DNA from: Oscillospiraceae bacterium
GTDB taxonomy: Bacteria > Bacillota > Clostridia > Oscillospirales > CAG-272
Length of the DNA stretch: 64,000 bases
Direction: 5' to 3'
Assembly (NCBI GenBank): GCA_015063385.1
Contig: SVUG01000004.1
Coordinates: forward strand, 45,208-109,207
The notes beneath the pieces were generated by a model. That model had not been told where the DNA came from. It did no database searches and saw nothing but the letters and a program-made list of their open reading frames with translations. A program made the position numbers and the translations under genes. Positions within the stretch are counted from its first letter, which is position 1, and each line of letters begins with the position of its first letter. This document shows, in pieces, positions 50,738 to 59,288 of this stretch.

Positions 50738-52129
50738 ATGAAAGGACCAAAGATAGTTTTTCTATGCAGGGAGTGCGGATTTTCCAGTCCGAAATGGCTT
50801 GGAAAATGTCCTGAATGCTCATCTTGGAACTCCTTCGATGAGGAGATAATCAGAGAAAAAGAGCAAAATGCAGCGTTAATTCGCGGCAGAAATACAAATA
50901 AAGTAAATAGGGCCGAAAAGTTCTCTGAGCTTGAGCTCCCAAACTATATGAGAACCCTTACCGGAATGGGTGAGCTTGACCGCGTGCTTGGCGGAGGCCT
51001 TGTGGACAGCTCTGCGGTGCTTCTTTCGGGTGAGCCCGGTATAGGTAAATCCACCTTACTCTTGCAGATATGCTCCGAGCTTAGCAAAAACAGACGTGTC
51101 TTATACGTTTCAGGTGAGGAATCTAAAGGTCAGTTAAAAATGCGCGCCGAACGCCTCGAAATAGACGGTTCTTCTATTTATCTTCTAACCGAAACAGATA
51201 CCGATGCTATACTTGACGAGTGTGAAAGCCTGAAGCCCGACGTTATTATTATCGACTCCGTTCAAACGCTTTCCAGCTCTCGCTTTACGTCTGCTCCGGG
51301 AAGCATCACCCAGGTAAGAGAAGGCGCTATGGCATTTATAAATTACGGAAAGAGTGCAGGCGCTGCAGTTTTCCTCGTCGGTCACGTCAATAAAGAGGGG
51401 GGCATTTCCGGTCCTAAAATTCTTGAGCATATGGTTGACGCCGTTCTTTACTTTGAGGGCGAGCGAACAAATTCATATCGTATTATAAGAGCTATAAAGA
51501 ATCGTTTTGGCTCTACGAATGAAATAGGCGTTTTTGAAATGGGTGATAAGGGACTCGTTGAAATTCCAAATCCCAGCGAAGTCATTATTGCAGAACGTCC
51601 AAAAAACACAAGCGGCTCGTGTGCCGGCTGCGTTATGCAGGGAACAAGGCCTATTATTTCGGAGATACAGTCGCTCGTCGCAAAAAGTGTTTACGCTACG
51701 GGAAAACGGGCGTCCGACGGATTTGATTACAACAGAATGTGTCTGATTATTGCCGTTCTTGAAAAGAGAATGGGACTTAAATTCTATGAAAACGACGTAT
51801 ATCTTAACGTGGCTGGAGGAATGCAGCTTAACGAGCCCAGCGCCGATCTGTCCATAGCTATGTCGCTTATTAGCGGAATCACCGACAAAGTAATTCCGGA
51901 CGAGCTTATAGCTTTTGGAGAAATCGGACTTTCAGGCGAGGTGCGTGCCGTGTCGCATATTGATTATAGAGTAAAAGAAGCGGTCAGACTCGGATTTACT
52001 AAAATAGTGCTTCCAAAAAAGAATCTTACACAAAATCTTAAGGTGCCTGACGGCGTAGAGCTTGTTGGTGTAAGTAATATATATCAAGTGCTTGTACACA
52101 TGACTCCTAAATCTGTGGACAGGACTTAA
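50738..52129 (+). CDS. radA: DNA repair protein RadA (Sms)
   Basis: This 463-residue RecA-like, DnaB-type branch-migration helicase aids recombination. It has the four-cysteine zinc finger CRECGFSSPKWLGKCPEC at the N-terminus, Walker A GEPGIGKST, the RadA-specific KNRFGSTNEIG, and a C-terminal Lon-protease-like domain (about 290-463) with GGMQLNEPSADLSIAMSL. ATG 50738 follows AAGGAAAG. In Bacillus radA is followed by disA; here it is not, and a terminator closes the unit. Confidence 0.96.
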   Translation: MKGPKIVFLCRECGFSSPKWLGKCPECSSWNSFDEEIIREKEQNAALIRGRNTNKVNRAEKFSELELPNYMRTLTGMGELDRVLGGGLVDSSAVLLSGEPGIGKSTLLLQICSELSKNRRVLYVSGEESKGQLKMRAERLEIDGSSIYLLTETDTDAILDECESLKPDVIIIDSVQTLSSSRFTSAPGSITQVREGAMAFINYGKSAGAAVFLVGHVNKEGGISGPKILEHMVDAVLYFEGERTNSYRIIRAIKNRFGSTNEIGVFEMGDKGLVEIPNPSEVIIAERPKNTSGSCAGCVMQGTRPIISEIQSLVAKSVYATGKRASDGFDYNRMCLIIAVLEKRMGLKFYENDVYLNVAGGMQLNEPSADLSIAMSLISGITDKVIPDELIAFGEIGLSGEVRAVSHIDYRVKEAVRLGFTKIVLPKKNLTQNLKVPDGVELVGVSNIYQVLVHMTPKSVDRT

Positions 52130-52141
52130 ATTTAAAAAATC

Positions 52142-52186
52142 TCGGCGTGTTTTGTTGCTAATGCACAAAAACACGCCATTTTTTTC
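52142..52186 (+). terminator. Terminator after radA
   Basis: GGCGTGTTTT (52144-52153) pairs with AAAACACGCC (52168-52177), followed by ATTTTTTT. Confidence 0.85.
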
Positions 52187-52220
52187 TACGCTTGTGGGTA
52201 AAATACTTAAAAACTTTGCC

Positions 52221-52249
52221 TTGAAAAGCTTTTAAAATTATTGTATAAT
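52221..52249 (+). promoter_or_regulatory. SigA promoter of the EF-G paralogue
   Basis: TTGAAA (52221-52226), 17-bp spacer, TATAAT (52244-52249). Confidence 0.8.
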
Positions 52250-52310
52250 AAGAGCAGATGTTTCGCGGCGTGCCGCATTACAGCAAATAAAACACAAGGA
52301 GATACCTCTC

Positions 52311-54389
52311 ATGGAAAAGGTTTACACAAAAAGTATCAGAAACGTAGCATTACTCGGTCATAGCGGTGGCGGTAAGACCTCGCTTGCTGAATCTATGCTT
52401 TACATTTCAAGACTCACAGATCGTCTTGGAAATATTGCAGACGGAAACACCATCTGCGACTACGATCCCGAGGAGATTAAGAGAGGTTATTCTATATCCG
52501 CAGCTTCCGCTCCGCTTCTTTGGAACGGTGCGAAGATAAATATTCTTGACACCCCCGGCTTCTTTGATTTCGAGGGCGAGGCAAGACAGTGCGTAAGAGC
52601 TGCCGACGCTGCTATTATCGTTGTTGACGGTAAGGCAGGTATTGAGGTAGGTACTGAAATCGGCTGGAAGCTTGCAACCGATGCGGGAATTCCCAAGGCG
52701 TTCTTCATCAACCGCTTTGACGACGGCGAAGCTAGATTCCATAAGGCTTTCGGCGCTATCAGAGAAAAATACGGTCTTAACGTTTGTCCCGTTCAGATTC
52801 CTATTATTGATGGCGATACCGTTATCGGTTTTGCTAACCTTGTAGAAATGTGCGTTTACACATTCGAAAAGGCAACAGGTGAGTACATTCGCAGCGCTAT
52901 TCCCGAGAAGTTCCTCGACGTTTGCAACGAGTATCACTCAATATTGCTTGAGGCTATTGCACAGACCTCCGACGAGCTTATGGATAAGTTCTTCAACGAA
53001 GAGCCTATCAGCCGTGAGGAAGCCTTTGAGGCAATTCATAATGGTATTATCACAGGTGACATCGTTCCCGTATTCTGTGGCGCGGCTCTTAAGAATTGGG
53101 GTATCAAGACCTTCCTTGACACTATCGCAGAGTCTTTCCCGCGTCCTACCGCTCGTAAGGTAGAGAAGGTTGTTGGAGCAGACGGTACTATCAGCGATAT
53201 CACTATTGATCCTGAAAGTGCTGATACCTCTCTCTTCGTATTTAAGACCGTCGCCGATCCCTTCGTAGGTAAGATGTCTTACTTCAAGGTTATGTCCGGT
53301 AGTCTTAAAAAGGACGCAGTTCTTCGCAACACGAGAACCGGTGCTACTGAAAAGCTTAATAAGATATTCATTCTTCGCGGTAAGAAGCAGATAGACGTAG
53401 ACGAGCTCGCTTGCGGTGATATCGGCGTTGTTGCAAAGCTTTCGGGTACTAACACCAACGATACTCTTACTACTGCTTCCGAAGATATAAAGTATGCACC
53501 CATCAGCTATCCCAGACCTTATCTCACTATGGCTATCAAGCCTATGGCAAAGGGTGATGAAGATAGAATTTCCACCGGTATTGCAAGGCTTCTTGAAGAG
53601 GATCTTACAATTAAGTATGTAAACAACTCCGAGACCAAGCAGCTTACCGTTTCCGGTCTTGGCGATATACACCTAGACATCATCGTTTCAAAGCTTAAAA
53701 ATCGCTTTGGTGCAAACGTTGAGCTTACCAAGCCCAAGATTGCTTATCGCGAAACCATTAAGAAGAAGGTAGACGTGGAAGGTAAGCACAAGAAGCAGTC
53801 CGGCGGCTCCGGTCAGTACGGTCACGTTAAAATTACCTTCTCGCCCGGCGAGGCAGAGGGACTTACGTTTACCGAGTCCGTGTTCGGTGGCGCAGTTCCC
53901 AAGAACTTCTTCCCGGCGGTAGAGCAGGGACTTAAGGATGCTATGCAGAAGGGTGTTCTTGCAGGTTATCCCGTAGTTCACCTTGCAGCAAACCTTTACG
54001 ACGGTTCTTACCACGACGTTGACTCGAACGAAATTTCCTTCAAGCTTGCAGCAAATATTGCATATCGCGACGGTCTTCCTCAGGCTAACCCTGTGCTTCT
54101 TGAGCCGGTCGGCGAGCTTAAAGTATACGTTCCGGATAACTACGTTGGTGACGTTATGGGCGACCTTAACAAGCGTCGCGGCAGAGTAATGGGTATTGAC
54201 CCTGCAGAAGATGGAACGCAGGTAGTTCTTGCTGAGGTTCCATTCTCTGAAATGACCGATTACGTTATCTCGCTTCGCGCTGCAACCCAGGGACGCGGTA
54301 GATTTGACTTCGATTTCATAAGATATGACGAGGTTCCTGCATCTCTGACCGAAAAGATAGTTGCAGAGGCAAAGAAGGAGCAGGCATAA
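52311..54389 (+). CDS. Elongation factor G-like translational GTPase (EF-G paralogue)
   Basis: This 692-residue five-domain translational GTPase is clearly of the EF-G superfamily but not canonical EF-G. The P-loop reads GHSGGGKTS instead of the standard GHIDHGKTT, and the G4 motif reads NRFD in place of NKMD. Domain IV (KKKVDVEGKHKKQSGGSGQYGHV) and the C-terminal domain (LLEPVGELKVYVPDNYVGDVMGDLNKRRGRVMG) are intact. Such EF-G-like proteins coexist with true FusA in many bacteria and may act in recycling or stress. It is transcribed alone from a good promoter, not in the usual rpsL-rpsG-fusA-tuf operon. Codon use suggests strong expression. Confidence 0.88.
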   Translation: MEKVYTKSIRNVALLGHSGGGKTSLAESMLYISRLTDRLGNIADGNTICDYDPEEIKRGYSISAASAPLLWNGAKINILDTPGFFDFEGEARQCVRAADAAIIVVDGKAGIEVGTEIGWKLATDAGIPKAFFINRFDDGEARFHKAFGAIREKYGLNVCPVQIPIIDGDTVIGFANLVEMCVYTFEKATGEYIRSAIPEKFLDVCNEYHSILLEAIAQTSDELMDKFFNEEPISREEAFEAIHNGIITGDIVPVFCGAALKNWGIKTFLDTIAESFPRPTARKVEKVVGADGTISDITIDPESADTSLFVFKTVADPFVGKMSYFKVMSGSLKKDAVLRNTRTGATEKLNKIFILRGKKQIDVDELACGDIGVVAKLSGTNTNDTLTTASEDIKYAPISYPRPYLTMAIKPMAKGDEDRISTGIARLLEEDLTIKYVNNSETKQLTVSGLGDIHLDIIVSKLKNRFGANVELTKPKIAYRETIKKKVDVEGKHKKQSGGSGQYGHVKITFSPGEAEGLTFTESVFGGAVPKNFFPAVEQGLKDAMQKGVLAGYPVVHLAANLYDGSYHDVDSNEISFKLAANIAYRDGLPQANPVLLEPVGELKVYVPDNYVGDVMGDLNKRRGRVMGIDPAEDGTQVVLAEVPFSEMTDYVISLRAATQGRGRFDFDFIRYDEVPASLTEKIVAEAKKEQA

Positions 54390-54394
54390 TTTTA

Positions 54395-54424
54395 ATGGGT
54401 GCATCGTTTCGACGTTGCACCCAC
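54395..54424 (+). terminator. Weak hairpin after the EF-G paralogue
   Basis: TGGGTGCA and TGCACCCA (54396-54423) pair around a 12-nt loop; no T run follows, so termination would be inefficient. Confidence 0.4.
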
Positions 54425-54508
54425 TTCATTGTTTCTGCCGCTAATTAAATGCCGAAATTTGATTTTTCGCCTTATTCACAGCTTTTTAGTAAAATATTAA
54501 AAATATAC

Positions 54509-54537
54509 TTGAAAATAACTTTTTAAAATGGTATAAT
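54509..54537 (+). promoter_or_regulatory. SigA promoter of the exported repeat-protein gene
   Basis: TTGAAA (54509-54514), 17-bp spacer, TATAAT (54532-54537). Confidence 0.8.
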
Positions 54538-54575
54538 ATATTATACTTATTTTATATACCGAAAGGATAGTTAAT

Positions 54576-55721
54576 ATGTTCAGCTTATCCCGTCTTTCGA
54601 TGCTTATAGTGGCATTCTTTCTCGGCTTTGCTGCAGCTTTGGGTGCTAGCATCGGAGTAGCAGCTTTTGCGGTAAACAGCCTTACTATTAATAAAGTGGA
54701 GGAAATTGCCAAGGTTGACCTCCAAACAGAAAAGGTTATTGGTGATAACCCCGAGGTAGATCTTCGCGATCTCTCTCTATTGTCCTTGATAGACGAGTTC
54801 AAGAGCTTGAAGGCACTTGAGGAAACCGTCACTATCAATCTTCTTAAAAGCAGATATGATCTCATTATTCATCCGATGATCGATAAGTTCCTTTCCGACG
54901 AGTCGAGAGATATGCCGATTACGTATCTTATGACAGACGAGGGTAAGGATAAATTTTTCAGCACGCTTTACGTCGGACAGATTCAGGGATTTGAATGCTT
55001 AAAGGAGGACGGCACTCCTGGCAAACCCTCAGATACGGATACCTCTTGGTATAGAGTCAATGCGGAGGATCCAAACGACAAAGAAGAAATTACAGGACTT
55101 AACGAAATTCTTGCTAATTTCACTCTCGGTGATATTCTTGCCGGTCGTGTTTCTTCCGATTCGCTTCTTGCAGATATAATTCTTGCCGACGTTCTCGGAT
55201 ACACCTTTGATGAGGAACATAATTATTGGGTTGATTCAGAGGGTGTAAAGGTGACCGGTGTTATGGCGGTATTTGCAGAAGAAACCATTTTAACGGTTGA
55301 CGAAAAGCTTAACAGCGTTGAGATTGGTGAGCTCCTTGGATATCAAAAGGACGAAATAACTGGAAAATGGCTTAATGATGATGGTACCGGTACTTTGGCT
55401 CCGGTTCACGGCTTTATGAACGTCGTTGCAGGGCGCACGCTTGACAACGTTGGTTCTATAATGGAAGAGCTGACCATCGGTGATATTATACCTCCTGAAC
55501 AGCAAACCGGTTTCGTCGGACTTCTTGATCCTGACACGAAATTTGACGGTATTTCCACAGAGGTTAACGAAAAGTTCAACAAAACAAGCATGAGAGTACT
55601 CGTTGAAAACAATGTAATTGAATTTGAATCAGAGGAAGATAAAAACAAATTCCTTGCTTCGCCACTTGCAGACTGCAACATCTCAGAGCTTCTTATCTCA
55701 ATAACTTCAACACTACATTAA
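54576..55721 (+). CDS. Membrane-anchored or secreted repeat protein, unknown function
   Basis: This 381-residue protein has an N-terminal hydrophobic segment (about 8-33) and then an acidic extracellular body. I do not recognise the family. Three divergent repeats of about 52-56 residues can be aligned: roughly 133-187 (VGQIQGFE ... FTLGDIL), 203-253 (LADVLGYTFDE ... VEIGELL) and 250-304 (IGELLGYQKDE ... LTIGDII). The shared pattern is an LGY/QGF turn, a conserved Trp 10-20 residues on, a glycine before a hydrophobic stretch and an IGD/E-I/L ending. The C-terminus (NISELLISI) may be a partial fourth. It has its own promoter and two downstream terminators. ATG 54576 has GAAAGGAT upstream. Confidence 0.75.
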   Translation: MFSLSRLSMLIVAFFLGFAAALGASIGVAAFAVNSLTINKVEEIAKVDLQTEKVIGDNPEVDLRDLSLLSLIDEFKSLKALEETVTINLLKSRYDLIIHPMIDKFLSDESRDMPITYLMTDEGKDKFFSTLYVGQIQGFECLKEDGTPGKPSDTDTSWYRVNAEDPNDKEEITGLNEILANFTLGDILAGRVSSDSLLADIILADVLGYTFDEEHNYWVDSEGVKVTGVMAVFAEETILTVDEKLNSVEIGELLGYQKDEITGKWLNDDGTGTLAPVHGFMNVVAGRTLDNVGSIMEELTIGDIIPPEQQTGFVGLLDPDTKFDGISTEVNEKFNKTSMRVLVENNVIEFESEEDKNKFLASPLADCNISELLISITSTLH

Positions 55722-55735
55722 TTTATATATAAAAT

Positions 55736-55770
55736 AATCACCGCCGTTTTAACTGCGGTGATTTTAATTA
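55736..55770 (+). terminator. Terminator after the repeat-protein gene
   Basis: AATCACCGC pairs with GCGGTGATT (55736-55763) around a 10-nt loop, followed by TTAATTATAAT. Confidence 0.75.
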
Positions 55771-55774
55771 TAAT

Positions 55775-55807
55775 AAAAAAACGGATGCTTTTCGCATCCG
55801 TTTTTTA
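55775..55807 (-). terminator. Terminator after rplA
   Basis: AAAACGGATGC and GCATCCGTTTT (55777-55804) around TTTTC; on the minus strand it is followed by a T run, and it is also T-tailed on the plus strand. It ends the rpmG-secE-nusG-rplK-rplA operon. Confidence 0.88.
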
Positions 55808-55816
55808 GCTTTTTAA

Positions 55817-56512
55817 TTAACCAAGCTTAGCGTAGTTAACCTTGATACCAGGGCCCATTGTAGTAGCTACAACGCAGCTCTTGATGTACTGACCCTTTGC
55901 AGCAGCGGGCTTAGCCTTGATAACAGCACCAACGAGGGTGTTGAAGTTATCGGTGAGCTTTTCAGCACCGAAGGAAGCCTTACCAATGGGGCAGTGAATG
56001 ATGTTGGTCTTGTCAAGACGGTACTCAATCTTACCAGCCTTTGCTTCCTGAACAGCCTTAGCAACGTCAGGAGTGACAGTACCAGCCTTGGGGTTAGGCA
56101 TAAGGCCCTTAGGACCAAGCACCTTACCAAGACGGCCGATAACACCCATCATGTCAGGAGAAGCGATTACAACGTCGAAGTCGAACCAGTTCTCAGTAGT
56201 GATCTTCTGAACCATATCCTCAGCACCAACGAAGTCAGCGCCTGCAGCAAGAGCAGCCTCAGCCTTGTCGCCGCGAGCGAAAACAAGGGTTCTAACGGTC
56301 TTACCGGTACCGTGGGGAAGAACGATTGCACCTCTAACCTGCTGGTCAGCGTGTCTGGAGTCAACGCCCAATCTGATATGAATCTCAACAGTCTCGTCAA
56401 ACTTTGCCTTAGCAGTCTGACATACGAGTTCTACAGCCTCGTTTACATCATAGAGCTTAGACTTGTCAATAAGCTCTGCGCTTGCATTATATTTCTTTCC
56501 GAATTTAGCCAT
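55817..56512 (-). CDS. rplA: Large ribosomal subunit protein uL1
   Basis: The 231-residue L1 protein builds the ribosomal L1 stalk and often represses its own operon. Recognisable segments include [27 protein letters not shown] N-terminus (shown in part), [29 protein letters not shown] and the signature [26 protein letters not shown] start at the ATG at 56510-56512, eight bases after AGGAGG; a GTG two codons upstream is less likely. rplJ and rplL, which normally follow, are absent; a terminator is placed immediately after. Confidence 0.96.
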   Translation of the reverse strand: MAKFGKKYNASAELIDKSKLYDVNEAVELVCQTAKAKFDETVEIHIRLGVDSRHADQQVRGAIVLPHGTGKTVRTLVFARGDKAEAALAAGADFVGAEDMVQKITTENWFDFDVVIASPDMMGVIGRLGKVLGPKGLMPNPKAGTVTPDVAKAVQEAKAGKIEYRLDKTNIIHCPIGKASFGAEKLTDNFNTLVGAVIKAKPAAAKGQYIKSCVVATTMGPGIKVNYAKLG

Positions 56513-56527
56513 CGTCACGTCCTCCTA

Positions 56528-56953
56528 TCACTCTTCTACGGTAACGCCCATGCTGCGAGCGGTACCTGCTACCATGCTCATAGCAGCTTCGATAGAAGCA
56601 GCATTGAGGTCAGGCATCTTGGTTTCAGCAATCTTGCGAACCTGATCCTTGGTGAGAGTAGCAACCTTGGTCTTGTTAGGAACTGCAGAAGCAGTCTCTA
56701 TGCCGCAAGCCTTCTTAATAAGAACTGCTGCAGGGGGAGTCTTAGTAACGAAAGTAAAGGAACGGTCAGCGTAAACAGTGATGATAACGGGGATGATAAG
56801 GCCGATATCATTCTTGGTTCTTTCATTGAACTCCTTGGTGAAGTTGGGGATAGATACACCGTACTGACCGAGTGCAGGACCTACGGGAGGCTGGGGAGTA
56901 GCCTTGCCGGCAGGGAGCTGCAATTTAATGTAACCCATAATTTTCTTTGCCAT
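56528..56953 (-). CDS. rplK: Large ribosomal subunit protein uL11
   Basis: The 141-residue product matches the usual L11 length when the start is taken at the ATG at 56951-56953, preceded by TTGGAGG nine bases upstream. Motifs are [29 protein letters not shown] (proline-rich N-terminal domain), [17 protein letters not shown] and the C-terminal [25 protein letters not shown]. It binds the GTPase-associated centre of 23S rRNA. An in-frame upstream ATG at 56983 would add a non-homologous tail and is rejected. Confidence 0.97.
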   Translation of the reverse strand: MAKKIMGYIKLQLPAGKATPQPPVGPALGQYGVSIPNFTKEFNERTKNDIGLIIPVIITVYADRSFTFVTKTPPAAVLIKKACGIETASAVPNKTKVATLTKDQVRKIAETKMPDLNAASIEAAMSMVAGTARSMGVTVEE

Positions 56954-57047
56954 AATAATAAACCTCCAAATGTGGTAATTCAAACGGGAGAATTCAAAAA
57001 TATTTTTCTCCCTCCCACGATTGCTTCATAGTGAAGCGAGAGCGGAA

Positions 57048-57614
57048 TTATTCCGCAAGTGCAACATCCTTGGTATCAACCATAATCGGAATGTCACGTC
57101 TTTCGGTAGATGCAAGGATTGTCATAGACTTCTTGTCCTCGCTGATCTCCTGAATAATACCCGAGTATCCTTCGAAAATACCCGAGATAACCTTAACCTT
57201 ATCACCGAGATTGAATTTGAATTCATCAGAGATAATCTCAACCTGGAACATCTCAACCTCTTCATCGGTAAGGGGAGTAGGCTCTGACCCGGGGCCTACG
57301 AAGCCCGTGACGCCTGTTATGTTTCTTACAACGTGCCAGGATTCGTCATTCATAGTCATTTTTACAAAGACGTAGCTGGGGAAGAGCTTAGTTTCAACGA
57401 TTTTCTCTTCACCGTTTTTATCAAGAACAGGCTTACCGTTCTCGTCAAGGACGTTTTCCTTAACAGCGGGAACCTTAATATCGTAGATAAGGTGGCCAAG
57501 ACCACGGTTCTCAACAATCTTCTCAATGCTGTCTTTTACTTTGTTTTCATAGCCCGTATAAGTGTGAGCAACATACCATCTGGGACCCTGGTTCTTTTCA
57601 TTAATATTACTCAT
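57048..57614 (-). CDS. nusG: Transcription termination/antitermination factor NusG
   Basis: The 188-residue NusG has an N-terminal NGN domain (WYVAHTYTGYENKVKDSIE, LFPSYVFVKM, RNITGVTGFVGPGSEPTPL) and a C-terminal KOW domain (FNLGDKVKVISGIFEGYSGIIQEI). An inserted charged stretch after position 45 (VPAVKENVLDENGKPVLDKNG) is common in Clostridial NusG. It binds RNA polymerase and affects pausing and termination. It is nine bases after secE in the operon. Confidence 0.97.
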   Translation of the reverse strand: MSNINEKNQGPRWYVAHTYTGYENKVKDSIEKIVENRGLGHLIYDIKVPAVKENVLDENGKPVLDKNGEEKIVETKLFPSYVFVKMTMNDESWHVVRNITGVTGFVGPGSEPTPLTDEEVEMFQVEIISDEFKFNLGDKVKVISGIFEGYSGIIQEISEDKKSMTILASTERRDIPIMVDTKDVALAE

Positions 57615-57623
57615 GGCTACCTC

Positions 57624-57887
57624 TTAGCCGATAAGACTAGCTAAGGTGTTAATAATTAAAGAAGAAGTATAATCAACTATAGCGATGATTACACTTATCG
57701 CAACAACGGTCGCGATAACGAGCTCAAAGCTCTTCCAAACCTCAGATCTGGAAGTCCAAACAACCTTCTTAAGCTCGCCAACGGTGTCCTTGCAAAGCTT
57801 TGCAATCTTCTTACCGAAGCGAACGAAGAAATTAGGCTTCTTATCTGCGGACTTGGCACTAGTTAAGTTCTTGTTATTTTCTGCCAT
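57624..57887 (-). CDS. secE: Protein translocase subunit SecE
   Basis: This 87-residue single-pass SecE has a hydrophilic N-terminus, the conserved amphipathic segment KDTVGELKKVVWTSRSEVWKS (partly quoted) and a transmembrane helix at about 58-82. It is the short Gram-positive form with one membrane helix. It stabilises SecY in the translocation channel. It sits between rpmG and nusG as in most Firmicutes. Confidence 0.94.
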   Translation of the reverse strand: MAENNKNLTSAKSADKKPNFFVRFGKKIAKLCKDTVGELKKVVWTSRSEVWKSFELVIATVVAISVIIAIVDYTSSLIINTLASLIG

Positions 57888-57906
57888 TCTTTTGTCCTCT
57901 CAAAAA

Positions 57907-58056
57907 TTATTTGGTTTCCTTGTGCAAAGTATGCTTGCGGCAGAAACGACAGTGCTTTTTCATCTCAAGTCTGTCCGGATCATTCTTCTTGTTTTTCTTT
58001 GTGTCATAATTTCTTTGCTTGCATTCAGTGCAGGCGAGTGTAATTTTGACTCTCAT
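57907..58056 (-). CDS. rpmG: Large ribosomal subunit protein bL33, zinc-binding type
   Basis: A 49-residue frame reads [20 protein letters not shown], continues through [19 protein letters not shown] and ends [10 protein letters not shown]. The two CxxC pairs (CTEC and CRFC) make it the zinc-containing L33. The start ATG (58054-58056) has AGGAGGTG upstream. It is the first gene of the rpmG-secE-nusG-rplK-rplA operon, downstream of a perfect SigA promoter. The gene was found by translating the minus strand directly. Confidence 0.95.
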   Translation of the reverse strand: MRVKITLACTECKQRNYDTKKNKKNDPDRLEMKKHCRFCRKHTLHKETK

Positions 58057-58143
58057 AATTTTCGGCACCTCCTAATAGAATTCGGGTTTAACCCGTCAAT
58101 ACCTCCCTCAATGGCGAAGGTGTGCGTGTCCCAAATTTGCGCA

Positions 58144-58167
58144 CAAAAAAAGCCCTCCGACAGAGGT
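58144..58167 (-). promoter_or_regulatory. Short hairpin with T7 at the very 5' end of the rpmG operon transcript
   Basis: Counting from the promoter, the RNA should begin near 58167. It then reads CCTCTGTCGGAGG (58153-58165), a 4-5 bp stem, followed by GCTTTTTTTG. This resembles a miniature attenuator or a 5'-stabilising hairpin. Confidence 0.35.
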
Positions 58168-58173
58168 ATGTCC

Positions 58174-58202
58174 ATTATATCACGCAAATTCAACTTTGTC
58201 AA
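58174..58202 (-). promoter_or_regulatory. Perfect SigA promoter of rpmG-secE-nusG-rplK-rplA
   Basis: On the minus strand TTGACA (58197-58202), 17-bp spacer, TATAAT (58174-58179). Confidence 0.9.
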
Positions 58203-58238
58203 TACTTTTTTAAAAATAATTTTATTTATTTATAATAC

Positions 58239-58267
58239 TTGACTATGCGAGCAAAATTAAGTATAAT
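58239..58267 (+). promoter_or_regulatory. SigA promoter of the D-2-hydroxyacid dehydrogenase gene
   Basis: TTGACT (58239-58244), 17-bp spacer, TATAAT (58262-58267), 30 bp before the start codon. Confidence 0.85.
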
Positions 58268-58297
58268 TACATATATACTACACTGACGGAGTCACTT

Positions 58298-59248
58298 ATG
58301 AAAATAGTTTTACTTGACAGAGCTTCAATAGGCGAGGATACACCGCTTGATATCCTTTATAATATAGGTGAGGTGACGGTCTACGATCACTCCACGCCAA
58401 GCGAGGCGGTAGAACGTGCAAAAACTGCCGAAATTCTGGTTATAAATAAGGTTAAGATAACAAGAGAGCTTTTGCTTAAAGCGAAAAGCCTTAAATTAAT
58501 TTGCATTTTCGCTACGGGATATGATAATATTGATGTCGCGAGCGCAAAAGAGCTTGGCGTTGCGGTATGCAACGTTCCTGGATATTCTACGGAAAGCGTG
58601 GCACTCTTTACCGTCGCAACCGCGTTATCGCTATGTGCCCACTTGACCGAGTATTCCGATTACGTCAGAAGCGGTGAGTATACAGACTCAGGTGTCCCCA
58701 ACAAGCTCACCCCCGTTTACCACGAGATAGGCGGAAAAACCTGGGGTATAGTAGGATACGGCAATATAGGAAAAGCCGTTGGCAGAGTCGCAAGTGCTTT
58801 GGGTGCAAGAGTAGTAGCCTGCAAGCGAACTCCTACTGACGAGGTCGAATGTCTGGATATTGATACGCTTTGTCAGCAAAGCGACATTATCACTATCCAC
58901 TGTCCGCTAAACGAGGATACACGCGCACTGATTAACTCGGATAGAATTTCTCTTATGAAATCCGACGTAATTCTTGTCAACGAGGCAAGAGGCGCAGTGG
59001 TGGACGAAAAGGCTGTTGCGGAGGCTATAGCAGAGGGAAAAATAGGCGGTTTCGGCTGTGACGTTTATTCGACAGAGCCATTCGGCAAAGAGCATCCTTT
59101 TTACAATATCAAGGAGCGCAAAAACGTAATTTTCACACCTCATGCAGCCTGGGGCTCATACGAATCAAGAAAGCGCTGTATAGAGATTATCGGTCAAAAT
59201 ATCAACTCTTATATAGAGGGTAAAATGCTAAATCGCGTAGATAAATAA
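58298..59248 (+). CDS. NAD(P)-dependent D-2-hydroxyacid dehydrogenase
   Basis: This 316-residue enzyme belongs to the D-isomer-specific 2-hydroxyacid dehydrogenases (glycerate/hydroxypyruvate reductase branch). The N-terminal substrate domain includes IFATGYDNIDVASAKELGVAV; the nucleotide domain has Rossmann GYGNIG (in TWGIVGYGNIGKAVGRVA); the catalytic Arg is in VNEARGAVVDE, the Glu lies in the STEPF region, and the His is in FTPHAAWGS. Substrate (glycerate, lactate, 3-phosphoglycerate) is undetermined. It is a single-gene unit between a good promoter and a terminator. Confidence 0.9.
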   Translation: MKIVLLDRASIGEDTPLDILYNIGEVTVYDHSTPSEAVERAKTAEILVINKVKITRELLLKAKSLKLICIFATGYDNIDVASAKELGVAVCNVPGYSTESVALFTVATALSLCAHLTEYSDYVRSGEYTDSGVPNKLTPVYHEIGGKTWGIVGYGNIGKAVGRVASALGARVVACKRTPTDEVECLDIDTLCQQSDIITIHCPLNEDTRALINSDRISLMKSDVILVNEARGAVVDEKAVAEAIAEGKIGGFGCDVYSTEPFGKEHPFYNIKERKNVIFTPHAAWGSYESRKRCIEIIGQNINSYIEGKMLNRVDK

Positions 59249-59252
59249 AGGC

Positions 59253-59286
59253 AGAAAAGGTCGGAACAAATTCCGACCTTTTCATT
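59253..59286. terminator. Bidirectional terminator between the dehydrogenase and CDF transporter
   Basis: AAAAGGTCGGAA (59255-59266) pairs with TTCCGACCTTTT (59271-59282) around CAAA. Confidence 0.9.
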
Positions 59287-59288
59287 TA

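Noticed and set aside
52938..53672. Minus-strand open frames opposite the EF-G paralogue, ftsH and oadA genes (several of more than 170 codons)
   Set aside because: They lie entirely within well-identified genes, lack ribosome sites and show no conserved motifs.
56954..56983. Upstream ATG as start of rplK
   Set aside because: It would place a ten-residue extension before the conserved L11 N-terminus and lies before the real Shine-Dalgarno.
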